This document shows, piece after piece, positions 33,871 through 41,409 of a DNA stretch of 64,000 bases (within the stretch, counting starts at the first letter, position 1; every line of letters starts with the position of its first letter). The notes under the pieces were generated by a model that saw only the letters and a program-made list of their open reading frames with translations, did no database searches and had not been told where the DNA came from. A program made the translations under genes and the position numbers. The stretch lies in assembly GCF_900112255.1 (NCBI RefSeq), contig NZ_FOLE01000006.1, positions 62,001-126,000 on the forward strand, in the 5' to 3' direction. The stretch is from Flexibacter flexilis DSM 6793. GTDB lineage: Bacteria; Bacteroidota; Bacteroidia; Cytophagales; Flexibacteraceae.

Positions 33871-36840
33871 TTATAAACCTTGCTCAGGGTTGAGTTTGTC
33901 AAACAATGTTTCTATGTTTTTGCGAACTTCTTTGGCTACTTCAGTATAGGCAGCATCTTTATTGGTTTGCGTGGAGATGAATTTGGCATCTCTCGGATAG
34001 CCCTGCAATCCCGCAAACGGCAAGCCACTAAAATCGCAGGGTTTAGCAAAAATCGGTATCACTACAGCCTCGCCGCTGTGATGTCTTGCGATGGCCTCTT
34101 TCAGCTCTATGTCCCAGATGTAATTGGAAGCAATAAAATTGGCACTAATCATCAATAAAATAACATCGGCTTCCTTCAGTTCTTTTTTGATAGTCGCGTC
34201 CCAGTCTTGGCCGCCCATTAGTTTTCGGTCATGCCAAGGCTCTGTTTTTCCAAGACGGCTAAGTGTACTAAAGTGCTTATATAGTTCATCTTTAATAGCC
34301 TCATCTTTATGCGAATACGAAAAAAAGACTTTTACTTTTCGGGTATTTTCGGGAAGTGTTTTCATGGTTTTGGAAGAAATATCAACTTTATATTGGTCGG
34401 CTACTGTGGGGATCATTTTTTCAATTACAACGCTATCCGAAATCCCTTCTAATAATTCAGCAATAGAATACACTTTAGTCGGTTTGGACGTATAATCTTT
34501 ATAGGATTTCTCCCCATCAGCTTTCATATTTACTAATTCATGATAAGAAATATTTTTACCTTCTACAGGAATAAATTCTTCTATTCTGGTATTTAATCGT
34601 TGGTTAATTTTCGACAGAAAATACCGAATAAGCGACAAATATTTTCCTTTATTGTGGCCTAATACCAAAATCTTAATTTTATTATCACTGGCATATACAA
34701 AGGCTTCCGCTTGGATATTATTATCGGATTTCAGATACATACCCGTGCGCCATTGCGATTGTATGTCTTTTTGCATATCTACCATCAGAAAATGAATCGT
34801 AGAAGTAGGCAAATAGCCATACGAGTACATAAATTGTAGCGGTTGTTTCTGTTCAAAATAGTCTAATATTTTGGCAGGCATATCAGGGTCGAGCAAATCA
34901 GGAATTAAAATTCTTTCCCGATTTTCCATAAAATAACACAGTTTAAAACGCGCCATTATTTCCGCAATATAATCTATTTCTTGGCCGATGTACCGCAAAC
35001 TTTTTTGTTTTTCGGAGGCGTAAGCCTTGGCTTTCGGCTTTTCTTTTTGGAAAATATAATGCAAATCCTCGTAACTAATATTGCCTTTATTTTTGGCGGC
35101 TCGCTCGGAGGTAATGACCCGATACACGCCCGTAACCACCCAATACGGGTCTAATACAAAATAGTCGCTGGTGCGCAAATCATCGAAATGCAGCACGATG
35201 CCCAAATCGTTCAGAAACCGAATGGCTTGCTGCTGTTGTTCGTGGTCTGGCAACTGGCACTTGTCGCATATTTCCACAAAATCGGCCTGCCGAATGTATT
35301 GTTTTTGGGCGGTCAGTTCGCGCAAATGGTCTTTGATGCCGTGCCAGCGCGTGTCTATTTCGGTCTGGAATAATTCGGCTTTGTCGATGGCTTCCGCCAA
35401 CAATGTTTTGAGCTTCAGCAACCCCTTACGGCTTTTGCACGAGACATTCACAATGCCCACTATTTGCGGAAAATCTTTTTGTAAGTCTGTGGTATTGAAG
35501 CCAAAAGAGTGATTGAGGTCTATTTTATTCGCCACGATAATCACGGGCGAGTTGCCGCCCGACGTGTTGATTCGCTCCAACCATTCGCGGGCTTGTTGGT
35601 CGGGATTTTTGTCGCGCCGCGCCTCCAACAGCAACATATACACGCTGCGTTTGGTCAGGAAAAACTGATGGGTCGCGCTCATAATCTCTTGGCCGCCAAA
35701 GTCCCAGAAATACGCTTTTCGTGCCAACAATTGCTTTTGTTTCTGAAAGGTTTTGAGTTTGTCAAAGGCAAATTCTTCTATCAAAATGCCGTCGGTTTGT
35801 GGCTCTTTGGCATTGTAAGTGTCATCTTTGAGGCGGCGCAACAAAGACGTTTTACCCGTTTCGGCATCGCCTATCAAAATCACTTTTATTTCTTTGAGGG
35901 CTTTTTTATCGGCCTCAAACCATGCCCGCATGGCCTCTTTGCCTTGCCGAATAATTTCGACGGGTGGGCTTTCGATGGGATTATCATCGATAAATACACC
36001 TAAATTATTAATAGGAGAATCAATAATCCATTCAGGTAATTTTTTGATTTTATTATGATTGAAATGAATTTCTTGTAAATTACTTAGCAGTTGAATAGGA
36101 GATATATCTGATATTTGATTATAACTAAAATTAATATATTGTAAATTATTTAACTGTTGAATAGGAGATATATTTGATATTTGATTAAAACCAAAATAAA
36201 TTACTTGTAAATTAGTTAGCTGCTGAATTGGAGATATATTTGATATTTTATTAAAATCAAAATAAATTCCTTCTAAATTAGTTAAACTTTGAATTGGAGA
36301 TATATCTGATATTTTATTACTACTAAAATCAATTTCTTGTAAATTTGTTAACTGTTTAATTGGAGATATATCTGATATTTGATTATCACTAAAATCAATT
36401 TGTAGTAAATTTGTTAACTGTTTAATTGGAGATATATCAGATATTTGATTATTACTAAAATCAATTTGTAGTAAATTTGTTAAATTTTGAATATAGGATA
36501 TGTCAGATATTCGGTTATGACTAAAATTAACCAGCTCCAAATGGGTTAGTTTTTGGACAGGATATATACCAAAAATCAAATTATAACTAAAATTTATTTT
36601 TTGTAATTTCTGAAATCTATAACAGATAAAACTTAATGTTTGTACTGATATTGATATGTGGACTATTTTTAATCCAATTACTTCTTCTTGAAAATTTGTT
36701 TCATACTCAAAAACTTCAACTTTTAAATAATATTCATCATCAACATTTTTTACTCTCTTGGGTTCTACCTTTAATATTTCGGCCAGTTGTAGGATAGCGG
36801 CGGGGTGTGGTTGGGGGGCGGTGGTCATGGGCATTGGCAT
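33871..36840 (-). CDS. LRR-Roc-COR-TIR protein (bacterial Roco with C-terminal TIR domain)
   Basis: The protein has about 989 residues and no signal peptide. Residues about 60-290 hold nine or ten 22-residue leucine-rich repeats (pattern L-T-N-L-x-x-I-D-F-S-x-N-x-I-S-D-I-S-P-I). A Ras-like Roc GTPase follows: P-loop G-D-A-E-T-G-K-T at 324-331, D-F-G-G-Q-E switch, N-K-I-D base-recognition motif. Then a COR dimerisation region (about 480-800). Residues about 834-975 are a TIR domain (V-F-F-S-Y-S-H-K-D) with the putative NADase Glu912 in I-W-D-I-E-L-K-E-A. The frame extends to a TTG at 36921, but the clustered ATGs at 36840, 36834 and 36828 are better starts. Monocistronic. Architecture suggests sensing by LRR, switching by Roc-COR and killing or signalling by TIR; that role is inferred. 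Confidence 0.9.
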   Translation of the reverse strand: MPMPMTTAPQPHPAAILQLAEILKVEPKRVKNVDDEYYLKVEVFEYETNFQEEVIGLKIVHISISVQTLSFICYRFQKLQKINFSYNLIFGIYPVQKLTHLELVNFSHNRISDISYIQNLTNLLQIDFSNNQISDISPIKQLTNLLQIDFSDNQISDISPIKQLTNLQEIDFSSNKISDISPIQSLTNLEGIYFDFNKISNISPIQQLTNLQVIYFGFNQISNISPIQQLNNLQYINFSYNQISDISPIQLLSNLQEIHFNHNKIKKLPEWIIDSPINNLGVFIDDNPIESPPVEIIRQGKEAMRAWFEADKKALKEIKVILIGDAETGKTSLLRRLKDDTYNAKEPQTDGILIEEFAFDKLKTFQKQKQLLARKAYFWDFGGQEIMSATHQFFLTKRSVYMLLLEARRDKNPDQQAREWLERINTSGGNSPVIIVANKIDLNHSFGFNTTDLQKDFPQIVGIVNVSCKSRKGLLKLKTLLAEAIDKAELFQTEIDTRWHGIKDHLRELTAQKQYIRQADFVEICDKCQLPDHEQQQQAIRFLNDLGIVLHFDDLRTSDYFVLDPYWVVTGVYRVITSERAAKNKGNISYEDLHYIFQKEKPKAKAYASEKQKSLRYIGQEIDYIAEIMARFKLCYFMENRERILIPDLLDPDMPAKILDYFEQKQPLQFMYSYGYLPTSTIHFLMVDMQKDIQSQWRTGMYLKSDNNIQAEAFVYASDNKIKILVLGHNKGKYLSLIRYFLSKINQRLNTRIEEFIPVEGKNISYHELVNMKADGEKSYKDYTSKPTKVYSIAELLEGISDSVVIEKMIPTVADQYKVDISSKTMKTLPENTRKVKVFFSYSHKDEAIKDELYKHFSTLSRLGKTEPWHDRKLMGGQDWDATIKKELKEADVILLMISANFIASNYIWDIELKEAIARHHSGEAVVIPIFAKPCDFSGLPFAGLQGYPRDAKFISTQTNKDAAYTEVAKEVRKNIETLFDKLNPEQGL
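36035..36625 (-). repeat. 66-bp tandem DNA repeats encoding the LRR array
   Basis: A 66-base period is visible from a recurring GATAT(A/G)TC/TTGAT core at 36101, 36167, 36233, 36299, 36365, 36431 and 36497, with weaker copies at each end. The central units are nearly identical at DNA level, not just in protein, and are much richer in A+T than the Roc-COR-TIR part of the same gene. Confidence 0.85.
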
Positions 36841-37016
36841 TGGGGGTTTGGGAATGAAGAAAATGAAACGATTAAGTATGCAAAAATACAGTTTCTTTCC
36901 TCTTTTCCGAGTGCTTTGCAAGGCAAGGCGTTGTGTTATTGGTGGGGTATCTTACCTTTGTTGCCCTAATCGTTGGTTTTTATCTAAAGGCGCAACAGCC
37001 GCCGCATTTATACCCC

Positions 37017-37697
37017 ATGAATCCATTGCCAGCCCTTACCCTTGTCCCGACGCCCATCGGCAATTTAGAAGACATTACTTTGCGTGCCATTCGGGTACTG
37101 CGCGAAGCTGATACCATTTTGGCCGAAGACACGCGCACGTCGGGCATCTTGCTCAAACACCTCCAAATCAACAAGCCTTTGCAGAGCTACCACGCCTTCA
37201 ATGAGCATCACGCCTTAGCCCAAATCATTAAGCGAATGCAGACGGGCGAGCGTTTCGCGCTGGTGTCCGATGCGGGTACGCCTGCCATTTCCGACCCTGG
37301 GTTTTTGTTGGTGCGCGAGTGCCTCAAACACGAACTTAGTGTGGAATGTCTGCCCGGCCCGACGGCCTTTGTGCCTGCCTTGGTCAAATCGGGGCTGCCG
37401 TCCGACCGCTTCGTTTTCGAGGGATTTTTGCCCGTGAAAAAAGGCCGCCAAACGCGCCTGCAAGCCTTAGCCACCGAATCGCGCACTATGGTTTTTTACG
37501 AATCGCCGCACCGCCTCAACAAGACACTGGAACAGTTCGTGGGTATTTTTGGGGCAGAACGTCAGGCTTCCGTTTCGCGCGAGCTGACCAAAATGTTTGA
37601 AGAAACCCGCAACGATACGCTAATCAATTTGTTGGCGCACTACACCACCAAGCCCGCTAAAGGCGAAATTGTGCTTATCGTGGAAGGGTCGGAATAA
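37017..37697 (+). CDS. rsmI: 16S rRNA 2'-O-ribose C1402 methyltransferase
   Basis: This 226-residue SAM-dependent tetrapyrrole-methylase-fold enzyme methylates C1402 in the ribosomal P site. The signature T-L-V-P-T-P-I-G-N-L-E-D-I-T-L-R-A is at the start, followed by A-E-D-T-R, V-S-D-A-G-T-P-x-I-S-D-P-G, C-L-P-G-P-T-A, F-Y-E-S-P-H-R and the R-E-L-T-K-x-x-E-E motif. The frame is open upstream to 36933, but the ATG at 37017 (M-N-P-L-P-A-L-T-L) gives the family start. It is divergent from the Roco gene and followed by a hairpin and a repeat locus. Confidence 0.96.
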   Translation: MNPLPALTLVPTPIGNLEDITLRAIRVLREADTILAEDTRTSGILLKHLQINKPLQSYHAFNEHHALAQIIKRMQTGERFALVSDAGTPAISDPGFLLVRECLKHELSVECLPGPTAFVPALVKSGLPSDRFVFEGFLPVKKGRQTRLQALATESRTMVFYESPHRLNKTLEQFVGIFGAERQASVSRELTKMFEETRNDTLINLLAHYTTKPAKGEIVLIVEGSE

Positions 37698-37720
37698 TAA
37701 AAGGCTGATACAAACATTTT

Positions 37721-37744
37721 AGATACGCACTATTGTGCGTATCT
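37721..37744 (+). terminator. Hairpin after rsmI
   Basis: Perfect ten-base stem AGATACGCAC / GTGCGTATCT with a four-base loop, 24 bases after the stop. There is no T-run, so termination would be inefficient or need other factors. Confidence 0.5.
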
Positions 37745-37768
37745 CTCTCCACACCCACATTGTTCTAC

Positions 37769-38018
37769 GTGGTTTGTAAGGACACAAACCACATACCCAT
37801 AACTGATTTATGTTCAAGTCCTCCCCTTGGGGAGGATTTAGGAGGGGTTTTTAATATTTCTACCCCGCGACTTCGTTTGTGTCCTCCTCCTCCGTGGTTT
37901 GTGTCCTTACAAACCACATATCCATAACTGATTTATGTTCAAGTCCTCCCCAAGGGGAGGATTTAGGAGGGGTTTTTAATATTTCTATCCTGCGACTTCT
38001 GTTATCCGACCCGCGACT
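37769..38018. repeat. Two tandem copies of a 125-bp palindrome-bearing element
   Basis: Copy 1 starts at 37769 and copy 2 at 37894, exactly 125 bases apart. Each holds palindrome 1 (GTGGTTTGT, six bases, ACAAACCAC), a shared spacer with CATAACTGATTTATG, palindrome 2 (CCTCCCC, two bases, GGGGAGG, at 37820-37835 and 37945-37960), AGGAGGGGTTTTTAATATTTC, then a CGCGACTTC or TGCGACTTC tail. The two-base and six-base palindrome centres are inverted between copies (TT versus AA; AAGGAC versus GTCCTT). A third partial copy of palindrome 1 lies at 38381-38405, after the 21-bp array. No transposase is present. Confidence 0.88.
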
Positions 38019-38375
38019 TCTGTTATCCGACCTGCGACTTCTGTTATCCGACCTGCGACTTCTGTTATCTGACCTGCGACTTCTGTTATCCGACCCGCGA
38101 CTTCTGTTATCCGACCTGCGACTTCTGTTATCCGACCTGCGACTTCTGTTATCTGATCCGCGACTTCTGTTATCCGACCTGCGATTTCTGTTATCCAACC
38201 TGCGATTTCTGTTATCCAACCTGCGATTTCTGTTATCCGACCTGTGATTTCTGTTATCCGACCTGTGATTTCTGTTATCCGACCTGCGACTTCTGTTATC
38301 CGACCTGCGACTTCTGTTATCCGACCTGCGACTTCTGTTATTCGACCTGCGACTTCTGTTATCCGACCTGCGACT
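37989..38375. repeat. 21-bp minisatellite, 18 full units plus a partial one
   Basis: Unit CCTGCGACTTCTGTTATCCG plus A, 18 contiguous copies from 37989 to 38366 and nine bases of a nineteenth. Variants differ at one to three positions (for example CCCGCGAC, TGATTTC, ATCTGA, ATCCAA) and some neighbouring units share the same variant, as expected from unit duplication. Because 21 is divisible by three, long open frames run through both strands, but none has a credible start, composition or family match. Confidence 0.93.
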
Positions 38376-38608
38376 CCTCCATGGTTTTGTGTCCTCACAA
38401 ACCACATATCCTTCTAGCCATTTCTTCCGCCAAGTAAATACGGCCGTCCGTCCGTATCTTAAAAAAATAGGAAAGCCTTTCGTTTTGTTGGATAGAAAAC
38501 TGTACGGTTTTTGTTAGCTTCACTAAACTCAAAGACTTGTGTATTTTGTTGTGTACAAATACAAGTTATATTCGTGATTATTTTGTTTTCCTAAAATTTG
38601 ATTTTGAC

Positions 38609-39184
38609 ATGAAAAAAATAATTTTGTTGGGCTTAGGGCTATGGCTTGCCTGCGTGAGTGTAGAGGCCAAAACCAAACCGACGACAGCCGCCAAACGCCC
38701 TGTTGCAGAGCTAAACGCCAAAGATGAAGCCAAAATCGAATGGCTTGACATTGAGGAGGCCGTGAAACGCGCCAAGAAAAAACGTAAGAAAATCTTGATA
38801 GATATCTATACGGATTGGTGTGGCTGGTGCAAGGTAATGGACAAAAAAACATTCTCGCATCCTGCTATTGCTGAGTACATTAACGAAAACTTTTATGCCG
38901 TAAAAATGAACGCCGAAAAGCGTGACAACATCATTTTTAACGACCAAGTTTATACGTTCAACGAGCAAGGGCGTTCGCATAATTTGGCCATTACGCTACT
39001 TTCTGGGCAAATGAGTTATCCGTCAGTAGTATATTTGGATGAAAAATTAAAGGTGATTCAGGCCGTACCAGGTTTCCATGAGGCCAAAGAATACGATGCC
39101 ATCTTGCATTTCTTTGCCGAAAACAAGTACAAGAAAGAAAAATGGGAAGAGTTCAAAGTCGAATTCAAATCTGAAATTAAATAG
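38609..39184 (+). CDS. Exported thioredoxin-fold protein (DUF255-like)
   Basis: This 191-residue protein has a Sec signal ending S-V-E-A. A thioredoxin domain follows with the redox motif D-W-C-G-W-C-K-V-M-D (C-x-x-C near residue 74) and a cis-Pro in M-S-Y-P-S-V-V-Y. The W-x-D-I-E-E-A-V-x-x-A-K-K lead-in is typical of the DUF255/thioredoxin-like group, so a periplasmic disulfide reductase role is probable. The frame is open from 38537, but the ATG at 38609 gives the signal peptide. It is monocistronic, between the repeat locus and pyrR. Confidence 0.87.
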   Translation: MKKIILLGLGLWLACVSVEAKTKPTTAAKRPVAELNAKDEAKIEWLDIEEAVKRAKKKRKKILIDIYTDWCGWCKVMDKKTFSHPAIAEYINENFYAVKMNAEKRDNIIFNDQVYTFNEQGRSHNLAITLLSGQMSYPSVVYLDEKLKVIQAVPGFHEAKEYDAILHFFAENKYKKEKWEEFKVEFKSEIK

Positions 39185-39238
39185 GCTTTACGGGTAACTA
39201 GCCCAAAATACCCCACAACGTGCAGGCATTGCATACTC

Positions 39239-39273
39239 CAACCCTTATAGGTGTTCAAAATCTATAAGGGTTG
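39239..39273. terminator. Inverted repeat between the thioredoxin-fold gene and pyrR
   Basis: Perfect 12-base stem CAACCCTTATAG / CTATAAGGGTTG with an 11-base loop between two convergent genes. Neither strand has a strong T-run, so it may stabilise 3' ends of both transcripts. Confidence 0.55.
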
Positions 39274-39312
39274 AGTTGCTTCTAAGATTTTTTACATTCG
39301 TAAAATGCGCTT

Positions 39313-39864
39313 TTAGGCTTGGTCGGAAATGAGCCAAACGGCATCTTCGGATATATTGTCGGCCTCGTTTGTCCATTCTACTTTTACGCGTTGGGACTGC
39401 ACCGAGTCAATACTTTTGCCCACATAACGCGCCGCAATGGGCAATTCGCGGGTATATTTTCGGTCTATAAGCACCAGCAGTTCAACGGATTGTGGGCGAC
39501 CAAAAGCAGTCATGGCATCAAGTGCCGCTCGCACCGAACGCCCCGTATAAAGCACATCGTCCACGAGCACTACTTTTTTATTTTCGATAAGAAAAGGCAC
39601 TTGTGTGGCATTGGCTTGCAAAGGCATATTGCGGCGGCGGAAGTCGTCGCGATGAAAGGTGCTGTCCAGCAAACCCAACGGAATATCTTTGCCCAAAATA
39701 TTGCCCAAAAGTGCATGAATACGTTTGGCCAAATAGGAGCCGCGAGGCTGCATACCAATCAGTACAGTGTTATCGAAATCTTCATGATTTTCGACAAGTT
39801 GATGACACAAACGCAATAAAGTAATTTCTAAATCCTTGTTGGAAAGCAAAATACGACGATTCAC
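39313..39864 (-). CDS. pyrR: PyrR-type phosphoribosyltransferase
   Basis: This 183-residue protein carries the PRPP-binding loop V-V-L-V-D-D-V-L-Y-T-G-R-S-V-R-A-A, the hallmark of PyrR and other type I PRTases. It also has the G-M-Q-P-R-G region, the L-D-S-T-F-H-R-D-D-F segment typical of PyrR and the late E-L-P-I-A-A-R-Y-V-G-K motif. PyrR has uracil phosphoribosyltransferase activity and in Firmicutes also binds pyr mRNA. No pyr biosynthesis gene or PyrR-type attenuator is seen nearby, so here it may act mainly in uracil salvage. Confidence 0.9.
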   Translation of the reverse strand: MNRRILLSNKDLEITLLRLCHQLVENHEDFDNTVLIGMQPRGSYLAKRIHALLGNILGKDIPLGLLDSTFHRDDFRRRNMPLQANATQVPFLIENKKVVLVDDVLYTGRSVRAALDAMTAFGRPQSVELLVLIDRKYTRELPIAARYVGKSIDSVQSQRVKVEWTNEADNISEDAVWLISDQA

Positions 39865-40022
39865 GGCAAAAAAATCTATGTTGGATATTCTAAGAAAAAA
39901 ACTCGCTCATAGCTTGTGCAATGCTACAAAATATTTCGGGGATTTCGTGGGTTTTGTGTCGCTAAATTCGTATAGATATAAAGCAATCATACAAGTATTG
40001 CAAAAACTGGTGGCTTAGGGCA

Positions 40023-40054
40023 TTGCATTGCCCCTAATATTTTTCGTAACTTTG
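40023..40054 (+). promoter_or_regulatory. Bacteroidota-type promoter for prfA
   Basis: TTG at 40023-40025, a 21-base spacer and TAACTTTG at 40047-40054, 57 bases before the prfA ATG. A small GGGCA/TGCCC hairpin (40018-40033) overlaps the -33 part. Confidence 0.55.
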
Positions 40055-40111
40055 CAAAACGGAACTAATTACGTTCCATTTTGATTCTCACTTTGTAATT
40101 TCCAATCCTAT

Positions 40112-41188
40112 ATGATAGATAAATTAGAAGCCATCAAAGAACGATTTGATGAGGTTGCACAGCTAATCATTTTGCCTGAAACTATGGGCGACATGAAACG
40201 CTATTCTAAATTAAACAAAGAATACAAAGAACTTAACAAAATCGTAGAGAAATACAACGAATACAAGCACTTACTCGAAAACATCGACAGTGCCAAAAGT
40301 TTGTTGGAAACGGAAAAAGATCCCGATTTTCGCGACATGGCCAAAGCCGAGTTGGACGACTTGTATCCAGCCAAAGAAGCCATGGAAGAGGAAATCAGAA
40401 CCATGCTTATCCCCAAAGACCCGAACGACAGCAAAAACATCATTTTGGAAATCAGAGCGGGTGCAGGTGGCGACGAGGCCAGTATTTTTGCAGGCGATTT
40501 GCATCGTATGTACCAACGTTTTGCGGAGGTGAAAGGTTGGCGCATGGAATTGATTGACTATACAGACGGTACTTCGGGTGGCTATAAAGAGATTATTTGT
40601 TCGGTTTCGGGCGAAGACGTGTACGGCATGATGAAATACGAATCGGGCGTTCATCGTGTGCAACGCGTACCAGCCACCGAAACACAAGGCCGTATTCACA
40701 CGTCGGTGGCTTCGGTGGCCGTGCTCCCAGAAATGGAAGAAGTGGACGTGGAAATCAATATGAACGATATTCGTAAAGATACATTCTGTTCGTCGGGACC
40801 TGGTGGTCAGTCGGTAAACACGACTTACTCGGCCATTCGTCTTACGCACATTCCTACGGGACTTGTGGTGCAATGCCAAGACGAAAAATCGCAGATTAAA
40901 AACTTTGATAAAGCCCTGAAAGTATTGCGTTCGCGCTTATATGAAATTGAGTTGGAAAAGCACAACCAAGAAGTAGGCGCACAACGCCGCTCAATGGTGG
41001 GCAGTGGTGACCGTTCGGACAAAATCCGCACGTACAACTATCCGCAAAGCCGCGTAACCGACCACCGTATCGGCATGACGGTTTATAACTTGCCTGCTGT
41101 AATGGATGGCGATATTGGCGATTTTATCGACCAATTACGTTTGGCCGACAACGCCGAAAGACTCAAAGAAGGCGTAATGAGTGAATAA
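40112..41188 (+). CDS. prfA: Peptide chain release factor 1
   Basis: This 358-residue class I release factor reads UAA and UAG. The GGQ tripeptide that triggers peptide release is at residues 231-233 ([12 protein letters not shown]). The RF1-specific codon-reading tripeptide P-A-T is at 187-189 (RF2 would have S-P-F). There is no frameshift site. The ATG at 40112 gives M-I-D-K-L-E-A-I. It is monocistronic, with its own promoter and a strong terminator; the usual partner hemK/prmC does not follow. Confidence 0.97.
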   Translation: MIDKLEAIKERFDEVAQLIILPETMGDMKRYSKLNKEYKELNKIVEKYNEYKHLLENIDSAKSLLETEKDPDFRDMAKAELDDLYPAKEAMEEEIRTMLIPKDPNDSKNIILEIRAGAGGDEASIFAGDLHRMYQRFAEVKGWRMELIDYTDGTSGGYKEIICSVSGEDVYGMMKYESGVHRVQRVPATETQGRIHTSVASVAVLPEMEEVDVEINMNDIRKDTFCSSGPGGQSVNTTYSAIRLTHIPTGLVVQCQDEKSQIKNFDKALKVLRSRLYEIELEKHNQEVGAQRRSMVGSGDRSDKIRTYNYPQSRVTDHRIGMTVYNLPAVMDGDIGDFIDQLRLADNAERLKEGVMSE

Positions 41189-41212
41189 TTCACGCTTTGA
41201 GGAATAAAAAAG

Positions 41213-41244
41213 AAAAGGACAAACCCGCAAAGGTTTGTCCTTTT
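41213..41244 (+). terminator. Rho-independent terminator after prfA
   Basis: Perfect 13-base stem AAAAGGACAAACC / GGTTTGTCCTTTT, six-base loop CGCAAA, followed by T-C-TTTTTTT. Confidence 0.9.
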
Positions 41245-41335
41245 TCTTTTTTTAAGTACAGAACAGAATTACTGTACGGAGAAAGTAAGCCATTCGCTAG
41301 ATGATTAAATATTATTTTGGCTTATTTTCCTAAAG

Positions 41336-41365
41336 AAAGCCGCTACTTTTTATGGTAGCGGCTTT
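41336..41365 (-). terminator. Hairpin terminator after the T9SS cargo gene at 41410
   Basis: Perfect 11-base stem AAAGCCGCTAC / GTAGCGGCTTT with an eight-base loop, 45 bases past the cargo gene's stop. The minus strand has only TTTCTTT after it. Confidence 0.6.
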
Positions 41366-41409
41366 TGGGTTTAGATGCAGGAAAAAGAAGGGGTTAGGTT
41401 TGGTAAAGA

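Noticed and set aside
36035-36625. Regular 66-bp repeats taken for a CRISPR or satellite
   Set aside because: They are in frame inside the Roco gene and encode well-formed 22-residue LRR units.
36841-36921. N-terminal extension of the Roco protein from a TTG
   Set aside because: The extra 27 residues are basic and Phe-rich with no match, and three ATGs follow close together.
37989-38375. Possible CRISPR array
   Set aside because: Units are directly contiguous with no unique spacers, and no cas gene is present. It is a minisatellite.
37860-38407. Long open frames on both strands through the 21-bp repeats, giving R-S-D-N-R-S-R or R-I-T-E-V-A-G repeat proteins
   Set aside because: A 21-base unit keeps three frames per strand open automatically. 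Starts fall inside the palindrome elements, there is no promoter or signal, and no family match.
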